Positions 1 through 9,239 are shown, numbered from the stretch's first letter. The stretch: DNA of 64,000 nt from Chthonomonadales bacterium (GCA_027459625.1 DAIDHP010000006.1:91295-155294), one strand, 5' to 3'. Notes: a model not told the origin generated them from the sequence alone. Program-made: numbers and translations.

Positions 1-618
1 AACCGCGCAGCACCGAACCCCGGCATCTCTGCCCGCTCGCATGTCATAAATGGAATCCCCTATGAATATGGCGTCTTCAGGCTTCACTCCCATTCTTCTC
101 AAAGCCAAAAGAATTCCTTCGGGGTCGGGTTTGGGGTTGCGAACATCGTCCGCACTGATCACGCAATCCAAATAATCGGCGATCCCCAAGCGAGGAAGTG
201 TGTTGGCGATTTCACTGAGGTTCTTGGAAGTTACCAATCCCGTCTTGATCCCCGCCTGAAAACCTCGAATGAGAGTGTCGGTGACGATTGTTAAAACTTT
301 TTCCTGATCTTTTCTCTCCTCCCAGAATCGGATGAACTCTCTTTCCATCTCCTCTTGCGTGGTTCCAATGGTGGGGAAATCGCCGAAGATTTGCAGTTGC
401 TTGACCAATGGAATACCGACCAACGCCCGTATCTCATCGTAGGGCAGTGTTTTTCCGACAAACTGACGGTATACATGATCCAGACCGCTGATCACCAAAT
501 CGGTAGTATCTATGAGCGTACCATCTATGTCCCATAAAAGAGCGGTGACGCTGCGGGTTGTCGGTTTATGCCCCTCCGCTTTTTCCATCGTCACCGTTCC
601 AGTTCTGTTATCAATCAT
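1..618 (-). CDS. HAD-family phosphatase (phosphoglycolate phosphatase-like), 3' end cut by window edge
   Basis: Haloacid dehalogenase-superfamily phosphohydrolase, probably acting on a small phosphorylated metabolite. The catalytic motif LLWDIDGTLIDT lies near the N-terminus (nucleophile is the first Asp of DxDGT). A TSKN motif II region (TGLVTSKN) follows, and KPDPEGI with GDSIYDMRAGRDAG near the window edge supplies the Lys and acidic metal-binding motifs. The frame stays open to base 1, so the C-terminus is missing. The ATG at 618 lies 22 bp downstream of the purM stop, so this is the distal known gene of the purine operon; a second in-frame ATG lies 10 codons in. The link to purines is positional only. 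The family call is firm; the substrate is unknown. Confidence 0.9.
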   Translation of the reverse strand, partial: MIDNRTGTVTMEKAEGHKPTTRSVTALLWDIDGTLIDTTDLVISGLDHVYRQFVGKTLPYDEIRALVGIPLVKQLQIFGDFPTIGTTQEEMEREFIRFWEERKDQEKVLTIVTDTLIRGFQAGIKTGLVTSKNLSEIANTLPRLGIADYLDCVISADDVRNPKPDPEGILLALRRMGVKPEDAIFIGDSIYDMRAGRDAGVRCCAV

Positions 619-640
619 AATAAAAGTCGAATTGTCCCTC

Positions 641-1681
641 CTATATAATATCAACCTCGTGCACGCCGCGATGCACTTCGCCGATGAGCCCCGCCACCTC
701 TCCCGCAGTGGTCAATCTCGCGATCGCCTCCATGGCTGCGGCTTGTTCCATGATCAATATATAGCCGATTCCCATGTTGAAAGTGCGGTACATTTCCGGT
801 TCAGGCACGTTGCCGAGTTTTTGTATCATCTCAAAGATCGCAGGTGGCGTCCACAACCTTCTGTCAAGGGTCACGCTGCAGTCCACTGGAAGGATGCGGG
901 GAATATTCTCATAGAATCCCCCTCCCGTGATATGCGCCATCCCCTTCACAGGCAACTCCTCCAATAGAGGAAGCACCGCTTTCGCATAGCAGCGATGAGG
1001 CTGCAAAAGCGTATCCCCGATCGTTTTCCCGTTCAGTTCATCGGGCGTGGAATGTACGCTCAATCCGGCCTCTTCAAACAGCACTTTGCGAGCGAGTGAG
1101 AAACCGTTGGTGTGCAATCCGCTTGAACCCAATCCAACCACCGCGTCCCCGGCTTGGATGCTAGTTCCATCCACAATTTTATTTCTGTCCACCACTCCCA
1201 CGATGCACCCCGCCAGATCGTAATCGTCCTCTGAATACATCCCCGGCATCTCCGCAGTCTCGCCGCCAAGCAGAGCGCAACCCGCAGCCTTGCACCCATT
1301 GGCGAGCCCTTTCACCACATCCACCACGATGGATGCATTCAGCTTTCCCGTAGCGAAATAATCCATGAAAAAGAGAGGGCGAGCTCCTTGCACCAGAATG
1401 TCGTTCACGCAATGGTTCACCAGGTCCGTTCCGACCGTGTCGTGTTTTCCAGCCATGATCGCCACCTTGAGTTTGGTGCCCACGCCGTCAATGCTGGATA
1501 CTAATACGGGATCATCGTAGCTTTTCCAATCCAAGGCGAATATGCCCCCGAAACTGCCGATGTCTGTTAAAACCTCGGGCGTGTAGGTCTGGCGCACATG
1601 ATCGCGCATCTGCAGAACCGCCTCGTTCATTGTGTCGATATCGACCCCTGAATCACGATACGTTATTGGCTGGTCCGCCAT
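641..1681 (-). CDS. purM: Phosphoribosylformylglycinamidine cyclo-ligase (AIR synthetase)
   Basis: Cytosolic enzyme of de novo purine synthesis that closes FGAM to AIR using ATP. The product has the full PurM/AIRS architecture: YRDSGVDIDTMNE at the start, GSFGGIFALDW, SIDGVGTKLKVA with the GTK motif, a GGETAEMPGMY loop and HITGGGFYENIPRILP. I chose the ATG at 1681 because AAAGGAG sits about nine bases upstream and the resulting 346 aa matches the usual length; a 15-codon upstream extension lacks a ribosome site. It follows an unknown membrane-anchored gene rather than purF directly, and precedes a HAD phosphatase by 22 bp. Confidence 0.97.
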   Translation of the reverse strand: MADQPITYRDSGVDIDTMNEAVLQMRDHVRQTYTPEVLTDIGSFGGIFALDWKSYDDPVLVSSIDGVGTKLKVAIMAGKHDTVGTDLVNHCVNDILVQGARPLFFMDYFATGKLNASIVVDVVKGLANGCKAAGCALLGGETAEMPGMYSEDDYDLAGCIVGVVDRNKIVDGTSIQAGDAVVGLGSSGLHTNGFSLARKVLFEEAGLSVHSTPDELNGKTIGDTLLQPHRCYAKAVLPLLEELPVKGMAHITGGGFYENIPRILPVDCSVTLDRRLWTPPAIFEMIQKLGNVPEPEMYRTFNMGIGYILIMEQAAAMEAIARLTTAGEVAGLIGEVHRGVHEVDII

Positions 1682-1765
1682 TGGGTTGGCTCCTTTTGTC
1701 CATTGGATTGATTGAGTTGAATGCAACTTGCGTAGGGATTGATAATGATAACCTGTCTCGACTAG

Positions 1766-2482
1766 TTAATATCTTTTTATGGTGATGCCATCTGCAAGGG
1801 AGCCGGATATGCGTCCAACAATTCTATCCCCGTTCGTGATCGTCCCCGCTACGGCACCATCCTGTTGAAAGCTTATTCTGCCTACGTTTCTGCGATTGTC
1901 CGAAATGGACGCCGATCCGGACAATTGCAAAGGTCCCCCGAAAACAGGAACCAGGCTGTTGGAGAACTCGAAATTCGTCTCGATATTTACGGCGTACCCG
2001 GAGTCGAATTTTATCGTCACGGAATCCGGAGCGTGAATTAGAACTCGAGCGCCGATTAACTTGCCCGCATGAATCCTTCTCCCCCCGCTTACCTTGGCGA
2101 TTTTCGGCAGGGTCAACTCATATTTCAAGCATGCTTCCGGCTCCAAACCGGTGGTGACGATTGTCGCATCGTATCCGGTTTTAGGCTCGTAAGCGTGTCT
2201 TTCATACCCCACCGGATCCATCAGGGGGGCGCCAATGATCCCTTCGGTTGATTTGTACGCCATGTCTATCAACCAAGCGCAACACGCCGCCAATGCAGCA
2301 TCCGGCGATTCCTTCGCCATCTCATCGGTGTTCATAATCCACTTGGGATGAACTAACAGATCAGCGAACCGTTCCGAGATATTAATCTTTCGGCTTTCCG
2401 CATACTTTGTGGCTACGCTGAAAATGCCCACCCCGCCTGCTGCGACGGCCAAACCCAGAAGGGCGTTAAACGTCTTTTTCAT
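1766..2482 (-). CDS. Unknown N-terminally membrane-anchored protein inside the purine operon
   Basis: I do not recognise a family. The 238-aa product starts MKKTFNALLGLAVAAGGVGI, a single hydrophobic segment of about 20 residues that reads as an uncleaved anchor or signal peptide. It continues as a soluble domain rich in short beta-type segments with a Gly/Ile-rich C-terminus (GAVAGTITNGDRIVGRISG). The start at 2482 lies six bases after AAGGAG; an overlapping ATG three bases upstream is closer to it. The gene sits between purF (106-bp gap) and purM (84 bp) in the same direction, so it is probably co-transcribed, yet nothing in it suggests a role in purine metabolism. Confidence 0.75.
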   Translation of the reverse strand: MKKTFNALLGLAVAAGGVGIFSVATKYAESRKINISERFADLLVHPKWIMNTDEMAKESPDAALAACCAWLIDMAYKSTEGIIGAPLMDPVGYERHAYEPKTGYDATIVTTGLEPEACLKYELTLPKIAKVSGGRRIHAGKLIGARVLIHAPDSVTIKFDSGYAVNIETNFEFSNSLVPVFGGPLQLSGSASISDNRRNVGRISFQQDGAVAGTITNGDRIVGRISGSLADGITIKRY

Positions 2483-2588
2483 CATCTTCTCCTTGCAACG
2501 ATTTTCCATATCTCCTCAATGGTGACTGGCTCATCCAAACATCATCACAAGAAAAGACGTATAACAGCGAAAATCGTTTCGGATTCGC

Positions 2589-4103
2589 TCAAAGCGTTTC
2601 CAATATGGGCTCGGGAACCTCCAGGATATCCTCGGTTTCCATTTCATTTCTTGCATTTGCAGCCATCGGCTCCAGGGCGAGCTTGGTCACTTTCACGTCA
2701 CGAGGCACGCGCAAAGGATATTTTCCATCGAAGCAGGCGCGGCAGAACTTATCCTTGTTCAACCCAATGGCGCGCACCACTCCCTCAAGAGAAAGAAAAC
2801 CCAGGGATGTGGCTCCAATTAACCGGCGTATCTCCTCCACGGAATGCGAAGCCGCCACAAGTTCATTTTGATTTGCCATGTCAATGCCGTAATAACATGG
2901 ATGGCACACAGGCGGTGCGCTGATACGCACATGGACCTCCAAGGCCCCCGCTTCGAAAAGCATGCGGACCAATTTGCCCGTCGTGGTGCCTCGCACGATG
3001 GAATCATCCACCATCACAATTCGCTTGCCCGCCAATGTCTCCTTGAGAGGGGTGTATTTCATCCTCGCCCCCAAATCTCTCATTCTCTGGTCCGGTTGGA
3101 TGAATGTGCGCTGAATGTAGCGGTTCTTCACCACCCCCTCCCCGTAGGGAATGCGCGACGCTTCGGAGAAACCGAGCGCGGCGGGTGTGGCGGAATCCGG
3201 AATCGGGATCACTAAATGCGCGTTAGGACAAGGATGCTCCTTGGCGAGTTCATGCCCCATGCGCCTGCGGGCGTCATGTAACGTCTTGCCGTAAATCTGG
3301 CTGTCCGGTCGTGCGAAATAGATGAATTCAAAGAGGCAGGTGGCGTATCTTGCCAGTGGAACGGCTTGAGTTTCTCTCATCCCTTGGGAATCCACCACAA
3401 CCATCTCACCAGGCTCCACCTCTCTCTCGAAGTGAGCGCCCACCACATTCAGAGCGCAAGTTTCGGACGCTAACACGTAATGGTTGTTGTTTATCCTTCC
3501 GATGCAAAGAGGGCGAATACCGTGGGGGTCGCGCACCCCGATAAGCTTGTCCTTGGTCATGATTACCAAGGAGTACGCTCCATGTAATCGCTCCATGCAT
3601 TTTACAACCGCCTGCTCGATGGAGCTTTTATGATAATGGGCGATCATGCGAGCGATCACTTCGCTGTCGTTAGTGGTTTCAAAGATGACTCCCTCTTTTT
3701 GGAGTTCATCGCGCAAAGATGCGGTGTTTACCAGATTGCCGTTATGAGCTACGGCGATATCGCCGATTGATGAGGTGCAGAACAAGGGTTGAGCGTTGCG
3801 TATGATGCTGGAGCCGGTGGTGGAATAACGAGTGTGTCCAATGGCTATCCCCCCTCGCAGATATTGGAGGATATCTTCATCAAAAACTTGTGTGACAAGC
3901 CCCATCTCCTTATGTAAAAGAATACGATCGCCATCGGACACGGCGATCCCGGCGCTTTCCTGACCTCGATGCTGCAGAGCGAAAAGTCCGAAATAGGCAA
4001 TTCGCGCCACTTCCTCACCCGGAGCGTAAATTCCGAAAATACCGCATTCCTCTTTCGGGCTTTCGCTCCAAGCGTATCCAGAAGGTTGAGGCATATTGAT
4101 CAT
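2589..4103 (-). CDS. purF: Amidophosphoribosyltransferase
   Basis: First committed enzyme of purine synthesis: PRPP plus glutamine to phosphoribosylamine. The N-terminal Ntn glutaminase begins at Cys20 (CGIFGIYAPGEE), implying removal of a 19-residue propeptide. LFALQHRGQESAGIAV and GHTRYSTTGSS follow. The phosphoribosyltransferase part carries the PRPP loop RIVMVDDSIVRGTTTGKLV. Cysteines in YATCLFEF, PPVCHPCYYGID and FCRACFDGKYP match the Fe-S cluster ligands of the Bacillus-type enzyme, so this is probably an oxygen-sensitive [4Fe-4S] form. The 504-aa length is normal. AAGGAAAG precedes the ATG at 4103. It is 86 bp downstream of purL. Confidence 0.97.
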   Translation of the reverse strand: MINMPQPSGYAWSESPKEECGIFGIYAPGEEVARIAYFGLFALQHRGQESAGIAVSDGDRILLHKEMGLVTQVFDEDILQYLRGGIAIGHTRYSTTGSSIIRNAQPLFCTSSIGDIAVAHNGNLVNTASLRDELQKEGVIFETTNDSEVIARMIAHYHKSSIEQAVVKCMERLHGAYSLVIMTKDKLIGVRDPHGIRPLCIGRINNNHYVLASETCALNVVGAHFEREVEPGEMVVVDSQGMRETQAVPLARYATCLFEFIYFARPDSQIYGKTLHDARRRMGHELAKEHPCPNAHLVIPIPDSATPAALGFSEASRIPYGEGVVKNRYIQRTFIQPDQRMRDLGARMKYTPLKETLAGKRIVMVDDSIVRGTTTGKLVRMLFEAGALEVHVRISAPPVCHPCYYGIDMANQNELVAASHSVEEIRRLIGATSLGFLSLEGVVRAIGLNKDKFCRACFDGKYPLRVPRDVKVTKLALEPMAANARNEMETEDILEVPEPILETL

Positions 4104-4189
4104 TCTTTCCTTAGTGCCTTAGACAAGCGTATCGGGCGCCGAAGCGTCCCCGCCTTCAAGACCCATGTACATTTCAACAATCCAACGGA

Positions 4190-6439
4190 TTAGTTTTCCC
4201 GCGTCATGATATTTGCGATGGCGTTACGCCAAATCGCTTGTAACTGAGAAACAGGGCTATTGATGAGGTCCTTTCCATCCAGCGTTATTCTCAAATGATC
4301 TCCGCCCACGCTTCCCACCCACAGGGCTTGCACTCCGTATTTATCCGCGATGGATTCTATTCGCTTGAGGTGTCTCTCGTTCCGTAATGAGACAAGGATA
4401 CGTGACTGCTCTTCGCCGAAGAGTATGGCTGATGCCTGCAATCCTCCAAGTTTATCGGATCGAATCAACGCCACCGCGCCTAAATTCTTGTAAAAGCAAC
4501 TCTCAGCCAGACAAACCGACAACCCGCCATCGGAGCAATCATGTGCGGACACTATGAGCCGATCGGCAATCGCCTCCAACAGGCAGGAGTGAAGCCTCTT
4601 TTCCGCTTCCAAGTCTATCATCGGCGGCTTTCCGGCTTCGATACCATGGATTCGGGAGAGATACTCGCTGCCTCCCAAACCTCCGCAAGAGTCATTTCCA
4701 GCCCTAAGCAACACAAGTACTTCGCCCTCCTCCTCGAATCCCGCCCCGCAACACCTGTTCACATCATCCAAAATCCCCAGCATGCCGATAACCGGAGTGG
4801 GGTGGATCGGTCCATCCGGGGTTTCGTTGTAAAAAGACACATTGCCGGACACCACTGGAGTTCCGAAAATCTCCGTCGCGTTGGCGATACCCTCCACCGC
4901 TCGTTTAAACTGCCAGAAATTCGAAGGCTTCTCCGGATTGGCGAAATTCAGACAGTCCGTCACCGCAACAGGCCGCGCTCCGACGCACACCACATTTCGA
5001 GCCGCTTCCGCCACCGCAATCTGTCCACCGACAAAGGGATCAAGGTAACAGTACCTGCCGTTGCCATCCGTCTTCAAGGCGATGCCCATCTGCGTTTCGC
5101 GTATTCTTAATACGGCGGCGTCTCCGTCTCCAGGTCCAAGCGCGGTTTGAGTCTGCACCATTGAATCATATTGATGGGTAACCCACTCCTTGGAAGCTAT
5201 GGTTGGCGAGGCGAGGAGCATCTCCAATGCGGCGTTATAGTCGGCAGGCTCCGGAACGGATAAGGGATCAAACGCCTGCACGGTCCGGATATATTCAGGC
5301 TCGGCGGTTTCCAGTTGATAGGTGGGACAATCATCGGTAAGGGATTTCGCGGGTATTTCCGCAGCCAGTTTGTCGCCGTTCCACACATGCACAATGCCGT
5401 CATCGGTTACTTCACCAACGACCACGGCGTTCAGTTCCCATTTTCGGAAAATCGAGGCAACCCTTTCCTCGGTTCCTTTGCGGCAAATCGCGAGCATTCT
5501 TTCCTGCGATTCGGAAAGCATCACCTCGTAGGGTGTCATGCCCGTTTCGCGCTGGGGAACTTTGGATACATCAATGCGCATTCCCGTTCCGCCCTTTGTC
5601 GCGGTTTCACATGTGGAGCATGTCAAACCCGCCGCCCCCATATCCTGAATTCCCACGACATCACCCGTTGCCAATGCCTCAAGCGTGGCTTCGATAAGCA
5701 GTTTCTCCATGAATGGATCGCCCATCTGGACGTTGGGGCGTCGGTTTTCCGAATCCGGTCCCAGCTCCACAGAGGCGAACGTGGCGCCGTGAATGCCATC
5801 CTTGCCCGTGCTGGAGCCCACATATAATACGGGATTCCCGAGCCCATGCGCGGCGGCGCTTGCGATTCCATCCAAATCCACCACGCCAACCGCCATTGCG
5901 TTCACCAACGGGTTTCCAGCATAGGATTTGTGGAACATAACCTCGCCCGCGACGGTTGGCACGCCGACGCAGTTCCCGTAGTGCTGGATGCCGTCAACCA
6001 CATGCTCGAATAGAAAGCGGTTGCGTGCACACTCATCGCCGCCTTCGATTTCACCGAACCGCAGGCTGTTGAGATTGGCGATGGGGCGGGCGCCCATCGT
6101 GAAGATATCTCTCAGGATCCCGCCTACGCCTGTCGCGGCACCTTGGAAAGGCTCCACGGCGGAGGGGTGATTGTGCGATTCCATCTTGAAAACTATTCCC
6201 AAACGGTCATTCAACGGGATGACTCCGGCGTTTTCCAACGCACCCTTCTCCTGCGCCTCGCGATAATTTTTGAAAAGAGCCAAAATTGGACGGGAATACT
6301 TGTAACCGCAATGCTCGGACCACATCACGGCGTACATTCCCAATTCGGTTTCGGTGGGTTCGCGTCCCAATATCCCTACGATTTGCTGATACTCGGTGTC
6401 GCTCAATCCCATCTCACGATATATGTCAGGATTAATCAC
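4190..6439 (-). CDS. purL: Phosphoribosylformylglycinamidine synthase, catalytic subunit
   Basis: ATP-dependent amidation of FGAR to FGAM; the small-type PurL works with PurS and PurQ, neither of which is in this window. Motifs seen are MYAVMWSEHCGYKYSRP, the ATP-site ESHNHPSAVEP, GVGGILRDIFTMGARP, and in the second half GPGDGDAAVLRI and SAHDCSDGGLSV. I favour a GTG start at 6439 (749 aa, close to the ~740 aa of Bacillus PurL), with AGGGGA about six bases upstream. The frame is open further to a TTG at 6553, but that has no ribosome site. It is the first gene of the operon, behind a sigma-70-like promoter at 6603-6632. Confidence 0.95.
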   Translation of the reverse strand: MINPDIYREMGLSDTEYQQIVGILGREPTETELGMYAVMWSEHCGYKYSRPILALFKNYREAQEKGALENAGVIPLNDRLGIVFKMESHNHPSAVEPFQGAATGVGGILRDIFTMGARPIANLNSLRFGEIEGGDECARNRFLFEHVVDGIQHYGNCVGVPTVAGEVMFHKSYAGNPLVNAMAVGVVDLDGIASAAAHGLGNPVLYVGSSTGKDGIHGATFASVELGPDSENRRPNVQMGDPFMEKLLIEATLEALATGDVVGIQDMGAAGLTCSTCETATKGGTGMRIDVSKVPQRETGMTPYEVMLSESQERMLAICRKGTEERVASIFRKWELNAVVVGEVTDDGIVHVWNGDKLAAEIPAKSLTDDCPTYQLETAEPEYIRTVQAFDPLSVPEPADYNAALEMLLASPTIASKEWVTHQYDSMVQTQTALGPGDGDAAVLRIRETQMGIALKTDGNGRYCYLDPFVGGQIAVAEAARNVVCVGARPVAVTDCLNFANPEKPSNFWQFKRAVEGIANATEIFGTPVVSGNVSFYNETPDGPIHPTPVIGMLGILDDVNRCCGAGFEEEGEVLVLLRAGNDSCGGLGGSEYLSRIHGIEAGKPPMIDLEAEKRLHSCLLEAIADRLIVSAHDCSDGGLSVCLAESCFYKNLGAVALIRSDKLGGLQASAILFGEEQSRILVSLRNERHLKRIESIADKYGVQALWVGSVGGDHLRITLDGKDLINSPVSQLQAIWRNAIANIMTREN

Positions 6440-6602
6440 TGGGGTCCCCTGGAAATCTCGGTTTGATCGCCCTTTGGGCGTTGGATGAATAGGTGAATCG
6501 TAAAAAAACTCATATTTGCTCGGGTAATTGCAACCGTCATCATCTATGCGCAATCCAAATCAGGAAATAGGAGATTCGGATGCTTTTCGATGCTCCTTAG
6601 TT

Positions 6603-6632
6603 AGTATATCGTAAACCTTGCCGAATGGTCAA
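6603..6632 (-). promoter_or_regulatory. Sigma-70-type promoter for the purine operon
   Basis: Read on the minus strand: TTGACC, an 18-bp spacer, then TATACT. Transcription would start near 6596 and give a leader of about 155 nt before the GTG start of purL. The leader has no purine-riboswitch pattern that I can recognise. Assignment is by consensus only. Confidence 0.6.
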
Positions 6633-6731
6633 CCGCAAGCCCGCTACGAACCAATCATGTTCCTTTCTTTTCGTCCAATGAAAAGGCGCCCCATGAATCG
6701 AGTGTGATAAGAAAAAATAAAAAAAAGAGGT

Positions 6732-6760
6732 TTGACAGCGTATTTCAAACGTGATATAAT
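6732..6760 (+). promoter_or_regulatory. Perfect-consensus sigma-70 promoter for the LacI-type regulator
   Basis: TTGACA at 6732-6737, a 17-bp spacer and TATAAT at 6755-6760 match the vegetative consensus exactly. Direct copies of AAACGTG at 6747-6753 and 6761-6767 bracket the -10 element and could be a control site. The predicted start near 6767 makes the in-frame GTG at 6772 almost leaderless and supports the ATG at 6820 as the true start. Confidence 0.75.
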
Positions 6761-6819
6761 AAACGTGTGCGGTGATACGTGTACATCCTATTTACGCATT
6801 TAAGTGGTATTCTGAAATC

Positions 6820-7830
6820 ATGAAAACCAGAGTGACAATCAAGGACATTGCTCGCCAGTTAAATTTATCCCACGCCACGGTCTCGCGAGCGCTAAATCGG
6901 TCGGATGATCCTTTCATCTCCGCCGCAACGCGTGAACGCGTTCGTAAAACCGCGGAGGAGATGAATTATCAGCCTAATCAAGCCGCGCGTGCATTGGTGA
7001 CGGGAAAAACCGGCATTATCACCATGTGGCTTTGGTCTGAAGGGAGGCAAGGAAGCTATCACGCCAGAGTCTCTCAATTCATGCAGGCGCAATTGGAGCC
7101 TGAGCCGTATCAGCTCATTATCGATTTGATGAGTTACAAAAGCCTTGGCTTCGGCAAGGAAAAGCTGATGTCCCCCTGGGCAGTGGATGGGATTATTGCT
7201 CATGAAGCGGATCCGGTCCTCCGTAAATTAAACGGCTACAGCGCCACATTTCCCATTCCCATCGTGAGCATGGGGGCGTATCAGTTAATGTACACACACG
7301 ACTTGGTGGGGGTGGATATTCGGCCGGGATCGGATGCGGCGATGGATCATCTAATTTTAGGCGGAAGAAAACGGATTGCCTACCTTACAGACGATCTTCC
7401 TCATCGCGTCACGGACGCCCGATATGTAGCGTACACCGTCAAAATGGAACAAGCGGGTTTCCCGACGGAATTCATTCCTTTGGAGAACCCTCTGAGAGCT
7501 GTTGTGCGCACCAAAATGCGTGAATATTTGGAAAGTCACCAACCACCGGAAGCCATATTCTGCCATAACGATGATATGGCTATCGCCGCCTACCGCGCCT
7601 TGTGCGACTTGAGCATTCGATGCCCGGACGATGTGGCGTTGGTGGGTTGCGACGGCATAGAGGATACGGAGTACTTGGAAACGCCCATCACCACTATCGT
7701 GCAGCCGATGGAGAGGATGTGCGAGCTTGCCTGGGAGTACCTCAGCCGTCGAATGAAAGACCCTTCCACCCCAATCCAACAGACTTGGCTGCCTGCGAAG
7801 TTGGAAATTAGGAAATCATCCATGAGTTAA
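6820..7830 (+). CDS. LacI/GalR-family transcriptional regulator
   Basis: DNA-binding repressor or activator with a periplasmic-binding-protein-like effector domain. Residues 4-24 form the classic helix-turn-helix (TIKDIARQLNLSHATVSRAL) with hinge-helix NQAARALVTGKTG. The effector half shows IFCHNDDMAIAAYRAL and DVALVGCDGIEDTEYLETPITTIVQP, typical of the family. Starting at 6820 gives 336 aa, the usual length; an upstream GTG in frame sits at the predicted transcription start. The gene is divergent from purL, but LacI proteins in glycosidase-rich genomes mostly sense sugars, so control of the purine operon is only one possibility. Confidence 0.93.
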   Translation: MKTRVTIKDIARQLNLSHATVSRALNRSDDPFISAATRERVRKTAEEMNYQPNQAARALVTGKTGIITMWLWSEGRQGSYHARVSQFMQAQLEPEPYQLIIDLMSYKSLGFGKEKLMSPWAVDGIIAHEADPVLRKLNGYSATFPIPIVSMGAYQLMYTHDLVGVDIRPGSDAAMDHLILGGRKRIAYLTDDLPHRVTDARYVAYTVKMEQAGFPTEFIPLENPLRAVVRTKMREYLESHQPPEAIFCHNDDMAIAAYRALCDLSIRCPDDVALVGCDGIEDTEYLETPITTIVQPMERMCELAWEYLSRRMKDPSTPIQQTWLPAKLEIRKSSMS

Positions 7831-7958
7831 GGTCATTGCGAAATTTGATGTCAAGTTTTATCAGCGAATAATTGCATAGCGATATTAGCCTCGTATTCCG
7901 AATTTAACAATTGCCGATTTTTTTGTTTATGGTTGGAAGGATTTTCCATTAATATCAT

Positions 7959-7972
7959 TTGATTGAGATCAA
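7959..7972. promoter_or_regulatory. FNR/CRP-like inverted repeat (TTGAT-N4-ATCAA)
   Basis: The sequence TTGATTGAGATCAA matches the FNR/ANR consensus on both half-sites. It lies about 97 bp before the pseudopilin start codon; a class-II activator geometry would place the transcript start near 8007, where a weak -10 (TGTGAT) is found. No FNR-like gene is in the window, so the role is inferred. Confidence 0.4.
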
Positions 7973-8068
7973 TAACTATGTTTTTGCGGAAATTTGTGAT
8001 TAATTGCCATTTTTCATGACAGACCCACACTTTCGTATTGCGTCGATTTATTTGGAAGGAGCATAAGG

Positions 8069-8866
8069 ATGAAAAAAACAGCGTTTACGCTTATTGAACT
8101 GCTCGTAGTTATTGCTATTATAGCTATACTTGCGGCAATCCTGTTTCCTGTCTTCGCCCAAGCCAGGGAAAAGGCGCGACAAGCGGTATGCGAATCCAAT
8201 TTGAAACAGATCGGACTTGGCTTGATGATGTACACCCAGGACTATGACGAAACCTATCCTCATGAAAACTATATGTCCAGTTGGCCCTGGTACACTTGGT
8301 CCAGCGCATGGTGCATACAGCCGTATCTGAAAAGCAAAGGGATATACACCTGCCCCTCGGATAGTTTTCAAACCACGAACATGACACCGCAACAATTCGG
8401 ATTGAGGCCCACCCAAACCCCGTCGCCGATCAGCTACATGCCAAATGCGATCGGTCCCAAATGGGGTGGCATGTTCGGCGTGAGCAACGCTCAAGGACTA
8501 TTTTCCTACCAAGGATACGCGGGAGGTGCTGGAGTGAATGTGACGGACGCCAGCATTCAGGATCCTTCGAATCTTTTCGCGATTGTGGAAGGAATGCCGC
8601 AAATATACGGTCATTATTGGGGATGCGGACAATGGCTCAACAGCGAGTGCGACTGGTGCTATCAATGGTGGAACGGCCCCACCAATGCCATCACCATGGA
8701 TTGGGAGGTGTATGTGTACGCCTTCGCCTCCTCCGGTGACCCATCCTATCCTGCGTGGCAGAAACATTCGGGAGGCAGCAATGTGCTGTTCGCTGACGGG
8801 CATGTTAAAGCCGTACGATCCGGGGAGTTTATTAAGCCCGCCCATTGGATTATTAACATCAACTGA
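8069..8866 (+). CDS. Type II/IV pseudopilin-like protein with H-x9-DG (DUF1559) domain
   Basis: Surface or periplasmic pilin-like protein of the DUF1559 group. The prepilin peptidase region is [20 protein letters not shown] followed by the [12 protein letters not shown] stretch seen repeatedly in Armatimonadota. The C-terminus has [17 protein letters not shown], the H-x9-DG signature. Position -1 to the usual Phe is Ala rather than the canonical Gly. The ribosome site GGAAGGAG precedes the ATG. It is followed after 24 bp by a small lipoprotein and may share its transcript, which ends at the hairpin at 9240. An FNR-like site lies upstream. The function of these abundant pseudopilins is not settled. 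Confidence 0.92.
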   Translation: MKKTAFTLIELLVVIAIIAILAAILFPVFAQAREKARQAVCESNLKQIGLGLMMYTQDYDETYPHENYMSSWPWYTWSSAWCIQPYLKSKGIYTCPSDSFQTTNMTPQQFGLRPTQTPSPISYMPNAIGPKWGGMFGVSNAQGLFSYQGYAGGAGVNVTDASIQDPSNLFAIVEGMPQIYGHYWGCGQWLNSECDWCYQWWNGPTNAITMDWEVYVYAFASSGDPSYPAWQKHSGGSNVLFADGHVKAVRSGEFIKPAHWIININ

Positions 8867-8890
8867 CATGAACTGCAAAAGGAGCGACAA

Positions 8891-9190
8891 ATGAGGAAAA
8901 TAGCGCTTTTATGCGCCTCTTTCGTACTTGCCACCATGGCGATCGGATTCGTGTCCGGATGCCAGCAACAGAATAACGGGTTGGATAAGTCCGAGCAGCG
9001 GATGGCAGATCGACTTACGGAGATCGCGCGGAAATCAGGCGGGGACTGGAACAAGGTGTCCCAGGCGGACAAGGATTATGTTGTCAATCAGATTTGTCAT
9101 GGCAGCGTGCAGTCCGCTGAGATTCTGGTGGCGATGAAAGCGCATAAACCACAACCTGTCACTCCGGGCGCTCGTCCCGGCCAACAATAA
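8891..9190 (+). CDS. Small predicted lipoprotein
   Basis: A 99-aa product with a lipoprotein signal peptide: basic MRKIA, hydrophobic core and lipobox VSGC, so Cys24 should be lipidated. The mature part is short and hydrophilic (LTEIARKSGGDWNKVSQADKDYVVNQI) with a Pro/Gly-rich tail. The motif GDWNKVSQADK resembles short conserved segments of small secreted proteins that often accompany DUF1559 pseudopilins. AAAAGGAG lies a few bases before the ATG. It is probably co-transcribed with the pseudopilin. No enzymatic function is suggested. Confidence 0.85.
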   Translation: MRKIALLCASFVLATMAIGFVSGCQQQNNGLDKSEQRMADRLTEIARKSGGDWNKVSQADKDYVVNQICHGSVQSAEILVAMKAHKPQPVTPGARPGQQ

Positions 9191-9239
9191 TGGCATGTTA
9201 TGCGGATTTGTGATATAGTGATGAGTTGATAAATATTAT

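Noticed and set aside
4541..5110. Long open frame on the plus strand opposite purL
   Set aside because: It is antisense to a fully supported purL and has no family features, typical of a shadow frame.
6772..6819. GTG start for the LacI-type regulator
   Set aside because: It lies about five bases from the predicted transcription start and would add residues absent from the family.
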